From Staphylococcus xylosus NJ (lineage in GTDB: Bacteria; Bacillota; Bacilli; Staphylococcales; Staphylococcaceae), in NCBI RefSeq assembly GCF_000338275.1, contig NZ_ANMR01000043.1, positions 1-64,000 of the forward strand: a stretch of DNA of 64,000 bases. The letters are read 5' to 3'. Shown piece by piece: positions 59,173-64,000 of the stretch (the stretch's first letter is position 1; each line of letters opens with the position of its first letter). The notes beneath the pieces were generated by a model that saw only the letters and a list, made by a program, of their open reading frames with translations, did no database searches and was not told the DNA's origin. The position numbers were made by a program, and so were the translations under genes.

Positions 59173-59200
59173 TTGAGTAAGAAATGAAAGTTATTATAAG
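59173..59200 (+). promoter_or_regulatory. Predicted promoter of the small-protein gene
   Basis: TTGAGT (59173-59178) and TATAAG (59195-59200), spacer 16 bases. Confidence 0.45.
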
Positions 59201-59280
59201 ATAATAGTGAGAAGGAAAAATTATTGTCATTGCAAAATCAGTAGATTATCGTAGTGAACGTGATGTTGAGGGTGATAGAA

Positions 59281-59553
59281 ATGGATCAAGTGAAGAGAAT
59301 TGTAGAAGATGTAAAAGTTGAAAAAAAACGAACTGATAAAATATTTCAAGATGTAACTTTTGAGGTGCGTGCTGAACAAGTAATCATGTTTTTTAATTAT
59401 AATGAAATTATTGATAATGTAAATGGAAATCAAATTTATGTAAAACATAATCATGATCCAGAATTTATAGACATTCAAGAGTTAAATTTATTGAAATCGG
59501 AATTAAATGAATTAGAAATTCCTTATCATGAACGTAGAGATGACTTTATGTAA
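59281..59553 (+). CDS. Conserved hypothetical protein, 90 aa
   Basis: A small soluble protein without signal or membrane segment: MDQVKRIVEDVKVEKKRTDK, then FEVRAEQVIMFFNYNEIIDN, HNHDPEFIDIQELNLL and a basic/acidic end. I recognise no domain; a comparable gene probably sits between rpoY and def in other staphylococci. ATG 59281 is chosen because TTGAGGGTGA lies upstream; the frame's earlier ATG at 59254 lacks a site. It may be under CodY control (see 59137). Confidence 0.7.
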   Translation: MDQVKRIVEDVKVEKKRTDKIFQDVTFEVRAEQVIMFFNYNEIIDNVNGNQIYVKHNHDPEFIDIQELNLLKSELNELEIPYHERRDDFM

Positions 59554-59602
59554 AAATACCGTTAGCAACTTGAAATTATCAAATTGCTAACGGTATTTTT
59601 TA
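59552..59602. terminator. Bidirectional terminator small-protein gene / def
   Basis: AAATACCGTTAGCAA (59554-59568) pairs perfectly with TTGCTAACGGTATTT (59584-59598), flanked by A-run and T-run. Confidence 0.92.
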
Positions 59603-59614
59603 AACCTGAATAAG

Positions 59615-60166
59615 CTAGACTTCTACTGCATCATCGTGTGGTTGAAGTGGATTGTTTTGATCAATGTGATCATAGAACATAACGCCATTGATATGGTCAA
59701 TTTCATGTTGAACCACAATTGCTGGGTAGCCTTTCAGACGTAATTTAACTTCTTTACCATCAATATCAGTAGCTTTTACTGTAATTCTATTCTTACGATG
59801 GACAAGTCCGGGAATATTTTCATCTACGCTTAAGCAGCCCTCGCCAGTAGGTAAATAAGCTTCTTGAATACTATGACTTACTACTTTTGGATTAACTAAC
59901 ATAAGGTCATAACTTTTACCACTGCCATCATCTGGTAAATATACAGCTATCATTTTTTTAGAAACATTGATTTGAGGGGCCGCTAGTCCCACGCCTGAAC
60001 GCAATCCGTATTTATTAGCAGTTTCCTCATCTTGACTATTAATTAAAAATTCTCGCATTGATTTCAATATATTGCGATTTTCCTCAGAAATCGGTAACGG
60101 CACATCTTGTGCTTTTTGTCGAAGTGTTGGATGTCCATCACGGATAATATCTTTCATTGTTAACAT
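59615..60166 (-). CDS. def: Peptide deformylase Def
   Basis: Metalloenzyme removing the formyl group of new proteins; 183 residues, type II. The three motifs are GVGLAAPQI (about 58-66), [10 protein letters not shown] (Cys metal ligand, about 109) and [11 protein letters not shown] (two His ligands and the catalytic Glu, about 153-163). ATG 60166 ([16 protein letters not shown]) is chosen by family alignment, with AAGGTG upstream; the frame runs on to 60202. Since PSM peptides here probably keep formyl-Met in part, its activity bears on their signalling; that link is an inference. Confidence 0.96.
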   Translation of the reverse strand: MLTMKDIIRDGHPTLRQKAQDVPLPISEENRNILKSMREFLINSQDEETANKYGLRSGVGLAAPQINVSKKMIAVYLPDDGSGKSYDLMLVNPKVVSHSIQEAYLPTGEGCLSVDENIPGLVHRKNRITVKATDIDGKEVKLRLKGYPAIVVQHEIDHINGVMFYDHIDQNNPLQPHDDAVEV

Positions 60167-60289
60167 TTGTTCATACACCTTCCTTAATATAAAATATACC
60201 AAAACTTAATAGGAAAAATACAGTAATAGATTTGATTTATCATAAAATATTATATAATATATCATACAAATAAAGGAGGATTTCTCAAA

Positions 60290-60916
60290 ATGAAATTAAA
60301 ATATGGCATCGGTGCAGTAATTGCTTCTACAATGTTAGTCGCAGGTTGTACAACAGATAAAGGTGAAATTAAAGACTACAATGAAAAAGTACAAAAAGCA
60401 TTTGATGAAGAGAAACCTGTTTCATCAGTGGGTAAAAAATTAAATAGCCTCGAGCAAGAAAAACAAAAATTAGTAAAAGAAATAAACGGAAAAGACCAGC
60501 AAGAAGTTAAAGAAACTTCAAAAAAAGTTGTAGATAACGTAGAGGAAAGGAAAAAAGAGTTTAAAAAAGAAGAAAAAGCTCTTAATGACTCTGAAAAAGA
60601 ATTTAAAAAAGCACAAGAACATGTCGACAATATAAGTGATAAACAAAAGAAAAAAGAAGTTGAAGAATTGAATAATGCACTTAAAGATAAGTATAAAGCG
60701 CACGACAATTATTCTAAAGCTTATAAAAATATTTTGGCTAAAGAAAAAGATATGTTCAAGTACACATCAGGTAATCAAGTGGATCAATCTGAAATTGATA
60801 AAAAGTCAGAAGCAGTATCAAAATCATATAAAGATATGAATAAAGCATTTAAAGAATATTCAAATGCAATGAACAAAGTTAATCAAGAAAAAGAAGATGT
60901 TGATAGTCTTGCTTAA
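60290..60916 (+). CDS. YkyA-family cell-wall-binding lipoprotein
   Basis: The lipoprotein signal MKLKYGIGAVIASTMLVAGC ends in lipobox VAGC (Cys20). The remaining 188 residues are an almost continuous Lys/Glu-rich coiled coil (EEKPVSSVGKKLNSLEQEK ... EFKKAQEHVDNISDKQKKKE), the pattern of YkyA (PF10368) lipoproteins. YkyA genes lie before pdhA in Bacillus and Staphylococcus, as here. Function unknown; a wall-facing structural or signalling role is possible. Strong AAAGGAGGA site. Confidence 0.88.
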   Translation: MKLKYGIGAVIASTMLVAGCTTDKGEIKDYNEKVQKAFDEEKPVSSVGKKLNSLEQEKQKLVKEINGKDQQEVKETSKKVVDNVEERKKEFKKEEKALNDSEKEFKKAQEHVDNISDKQKKKEVEELNNALKDKYKAHDNYSKAYKNILAKEKDMFKYTSGNQVDQSEIDKKSEAVSKSYKDMNKAFKEYSNAMNKVNQEKEDVDSLA

Positions 60917-60968
60917 AAATTGAATGCAATACATTTGAAATTTGCGTTAATTGATTATAGCATAAACA

Positions 60969-60983
60969 TTGGGTGCGCTTACA
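60969..60983. promoter_or_regulatory. Weak cre-like site upstream of pdhA
   Basis: TTGGGTGCGCTTACA agrees with the CcpA site (WTGNAANCGNWNNCW) apart from two bases. It lies 65 bases before the -10 at 61034. Confidence 0.25.
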
Positions 60984-61030
60984 TTTAATGGAAGGTTTTA
61001 GAATCAGCCACAGAAATTTTAGTGGTACAG

Positions 61031-61039
61031 TGTTATAAT
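61031..61039 (+). promoter_or_regulatory. Extended -10 promoter candidate upstream of pdhA
   Basis: TGTTATAAT (TGn plus TATAAT, 61034-61039), preceded by GTGGTACAG; no good -35. It may be a distal pdhA promoter. Confidence 0.4.
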
Positions 61040-61102
61040 TTTCATTAGTACAGATTGAAAAACTGTATCCATTTTGAGTATTACAGAACTTTTTCAAATT
61101 GT

Positions 61103-61131
61103 TTAACAGTGTAACAGTTTTGTGGTACAAT
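61103..61131 (+). promoter_or_regulatory. Main predicted promoter of the pdh operon
   Basis: TTAACA (61103-61108), 17-base spacer, TACAAT (61126-61131) with a TG one base before it. This leaves a leader of about 45 bases to pdhA. Confidence 0.65.
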
Positions 61132-61182
61132 GTGATAGGATAAAATGAATTTCTACTATACGGGAAAGGTTTGGTGAATTGA

Positions 61183-62295
<1,113 letters not shown>

Positions 62296-62298
62296 CCG

Positions 62299-63276
62299 AT
62301 GGCACAAATGACAATGGTTCAAGCGATTAATAATGCGCTTAAAACCGAATTACAAAATGATGAAAATGTCTTACTTTTCGGTGAAGACGTCGGTGTTAAC
62401 GGTGGTGTTTTCCGTGTAACTGAAGGTTTACAAAAAGAATTCGGTGAAGATCGTGTATTCGATACACCTTTAGCGGAATCTGGTATTGGTGGTTTAGCTC
62501 TAGGTTTAACTACACAAGGATACCGTCCAGTTATGGAAATACAATTCTTAGGATTTGTATTTGAAGTATTCGACTCTGTAGCAGGACAAATTGCGCGTAC
62601 GCGTTTCCGTTCTGGTAACTCTAAACAAGCTCCAGTTACAATTCGTGCACCATTTGGTGGCGGTGTGCATACACCAGAATTACACGCTGATAACTTAGAA
62701 GGTATTTTAGCTCAATCACCTGGTTTACACGTGGTAATCCCTTCAAATCCATACGACGCTAAAGGATTATTAATTTCTGCAATTAGAAGTAATGACCCAG
62801 TTGTATATTTAGAGCACATGAAATTATATCGTTCTTTCCGTGACGAAGTACCTGAAGAAGAGTACACAATTGAAATCGGAAAAGCTAGCGTAAAACAAGA
62901 AGGTAATGACATCACACTTATTGCATACGGTGCAATGGTACAAGAGTCATTAAAAGCAGCAGAAGAATTAGAAAAAGAAGGTTACTCAGTAGAAGTAATT
63001 GATTTACGTACTGTTCAACCAATTGATATTGAAACACTTGTCGCTTCAGTTGAAAAAACTGGTCGTGCGGTAGTAGTTCAAGAAGCTCAACGTCAAGCTG
63101 GTGTTGGTGCAACAGTTGCATCTGAATTAGCTGAGCGTTCAATTCTTTCATTAGAAGCTCCTATTGCAAGAGTTGCAGCGGCTGACACTGTCTATCCGTT
63201 TACACAAGCTGAAAATGTTTGGTTACCAAACAAAAACGATATCATTGAAAAAGCGAAAGAAACATTAGAATTTTAA
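62299..63276 (+). CDS. pdhB: Pyruvate dehydrogenase E1 beta
   Basis: Beta subunit (325 residues) of E1. [19 protein letters not shown] is the ThDP-contact Glu segment, and [23 protein letters not shown] and the catalytic His in [13 protein letters not shown] follow. The C-terminal transketolase domain has [24 protein letters not shown] site in the pdhA stop region. A hairpin follows before pdhC. Confidence 0.97.
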   Translation: MAQMTMVQAINNALKTELQNDENVLLFGEDVGVNGGVFRVTEGLQKEFGEDRVFDTPLAESGIGGLALGLTTQGYRPVMEIQFLGFVFEVFDSVAGQIARTRFRSGNSKQAPVTIRAPFGGGVHTPELHADNLEGILAQSPGLHVVIPSNPYDAKGLLISAIRSNDPVVYLEHMKLYRSFRDEVPEEEYTIEIGKASVKQEGNDITLIAYGAMVQESLKAAEELEKEGYSVEVIDLRTVQPIDIETLVASVEKTGRAVVVQEAQRQAGVGATVASELAERSILSLEAPIARVAAADTVYPFTQAENVWLPNKNDIIEKAKETLEF

Positions 63277-63284
63277 TATACTCA

Positions 63285-63318
63285 TTGAATGGAGTAGCGT
63301 ATACGATACTCCATTCAA
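63285..63318 (+). terminator. Hairpin between pdhB and pdhC
   Basis: TTGAATGGAGTA (63285-63296) pairs perfectly with TACTCCATTCAA (63307-63318), loop of 10 bases, followed by GTTTATATAT. It has only a weak T-run, so it may be a partial terminator or RNA processing site that sets E1 against E2/E3 levels. Confidence 0.55.
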
Positions 63319-63409
63319 GTTTATATATACAACAAAGAAGGTATGAGTAGTATATCTCAACCTGTTTTCTAATTTTTGACTTAATATGAATTTTTAGGAG
63401 GATAATAAC

Positions 63410-64000
63410 GTGGCATTTGAATTTAAATTACCCGACATTGGTGAAGGTATCCACGAAGGTGAAATTGTAAAATGGTTTGTTAAAGCTGGAGATACAATTG
63501 AAGAAGATGATGTATTAGCTGAAGTACAAAATGATAAATCAGTTGTAGAAATTCCATCTCCTGTTTCAGGTACTATTGAAGAAGTTTTAGTAGACGAAGG
63601 TACTGTAGCAGTTGTTGGTGATACAATTGTTAAAATCGATGCACCAGATGCAGAAGATATGCAATTTAAAGGTAGCGAAAGTGACGAAGCTGCTAGTGAA
63701 GAAACAGAGGCGCCAGCAGAAGAAAGTACACCAGAAGCACCTGCACAATCTTCAAATAATGAAGAAGTAGATGAAAGCAAACGCGTTAAAGCGATGCCTT
63801 CAGTTCGTAAATATGCACGTGAAAAAGGCGTTAATATTAAAGCTGTTTCAGGTTCAGGTAAAAACGGACGTACTACTAAAGAAGACGTTGACGCTTACTT
63901 AAATGGTGGTCAATCAACTGCTTCAAACGAAAGTGCAGCAGCTAGCGAAGAAACAACTAGCACAAGCGCTTCACAACCAGCAGCAGTTTCGACTGAAGGG
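63410..64000 (+). CDS. pdhC: Dihydrolipoamide acetyltransferase E2, partial
   Basis: First 197 residues of the pyruvate dehydrogenase E2, cut by the window end. It starts at GTG 63410 ([17 protein letters not shown] after Met) with AGGAGGA 8 bases upstream. The single lipoyl domain has its modified Lys at 43 in [12 protein letters not shown] Glu/Ala/Ser/Pro-rich flexible linker covers about 80-122, and the E1/E3-binding domain is at about 125-165 ([19 protein letters not shown]). The second linker (Ser/Ala/Thr) is where the sequence stops; the catalytic domain with HxxxD lies beyond the window. Confidence 0.97.
   Translation, partial: MAFEFKLPDIGEGIHEGEIVKWFVKAGDTIEEDDVLAEVQNDKSVVEIPSPVSGTIEEVLVDEGTVAVVGDTIVKIDAPDAEDMQFKGSESDEAASEETEAPAEESTPEAPAQSSNNEEVDESKRVKAMPSVRKYAREKGVNIKAVSGSGKNGRTTKEDVDAYLNGGQSTASNESAAASEETTSTSASQPAAVSTEG

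Larger units (their letters stand above)
58777..59280. other. Divergent intergenic region rpoY / small-protein gene
   Basis: 504 bases without coding signal. A CATACT/AGTATG hairpin is at about 58931-58952, and a CodY-like box and promoter lie at 59137-59200 (separate entries). The rpoY-rnjA promoter must also be here. Confidence 0.4.

Noticed and set aside
59227..59478. Minus-strand frame opposite the 90-residue protein gene
   Set aside because: A+T-rich shadow with Phe/Ile/Tyr runs and no ribosome-binding site.

Overview
The window is chromosomal DNA of a low-GC Gram-positive bacterium and reads as Staphylococcus throughout. It has the men cluster, a bifunctional Atl autolysin, qoxABCD, FmtA, two phenol-soluble-modulin (PSM)-type peptides, and the gene order atl / lcpB / fmtA / qox / folD-pur / ptsHI / cydAB / ktrA / rnjA / def / pdh. 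From memory this order is close to the S. aureus chromosome. The secreted protease genes sspABC that follow menB there are absent, and a SarZ-like regulator sits in their place. The warnericin-like peptide near the left end and the repeat-bearing Atl suggest a coagulase-negative species, perhaps the S. warneri / S. pasteuri group. That species call is an inference.

Region 1-2850 is accessory and gene-poor. It holds the C-terminal remnant of a tyrosine integrase, a possible transposase remnant, a 20-residue PSM-epsilon/warnericin-like peptide, a 45-residue beta-type PSM, a CsbD-like stress protein, an unrecognised 28-residue cationic peptide and a TM2-domain protein. Several of these are too short for ordinary gene callers. 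About 900 bases (1416-2334) contain only hairpins.

Region 2.9-9.3 kb encodes an acetyltransferase and menaquinone synthesis (menA divergent from an overlapping menF-menD-menH-menB operon). Region 9.6-23.4 kb is surface- and wall-related: two MarR/SarA-family regulators, an aminotransferase, an acyltransferase, atl with a 39-residue tandem repeat, an acetyltransferase, DUF2538, LcpB, phosphoglucomutase and FmtA. Region 23.4-30.6 kb has a nucleoside hydrolase, the menaquinol oxidase operon qoxABCD, a small secreted protein and flavohaemoglobin.

Region 30.9-43.3 kb is folD divergent from the complete purine operon purEKCSQLFMNHD, with a PurR-box-like site between them. Region 43.3-46.4 kb is a thiamine-precursor ECF transporter under a TPP riboswitch. 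Region 46.7-56.4 kb carries a small charged protein, a membrane protein, an RlmI-like methyltransferase, a DUF697-like protein, ptsHI, a thioredoxin-like protein, cydAB behind a near-perfect Rex operator, and a potassium-channel regulatory subunit. Region 56.7-64 kb has rnjA with an unusual Lys/Asn-rich tail, rpoY, a small protein, def, a YkyA-type lipoprotein, and pdhA, pdhB and the start of pdhC, cut by the window edge.

The functional themes fit together. Menaquinone made by Men proteins feeds the Qox and Cyd oxidases, Rex-type sites tie cyd (and perhaps hmp) to redox state, and TPP uptake supports MenD and pyruvate dehydrogenase. No CRISPR array, rRNA, tRNA or intact mobile element was seen. 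I found no convincing new multi-gene system. The most novel material is the small-peptide cluster at the left end and the lineage-specific low-complexity extensions of Atl, LcpB and RNase J1.
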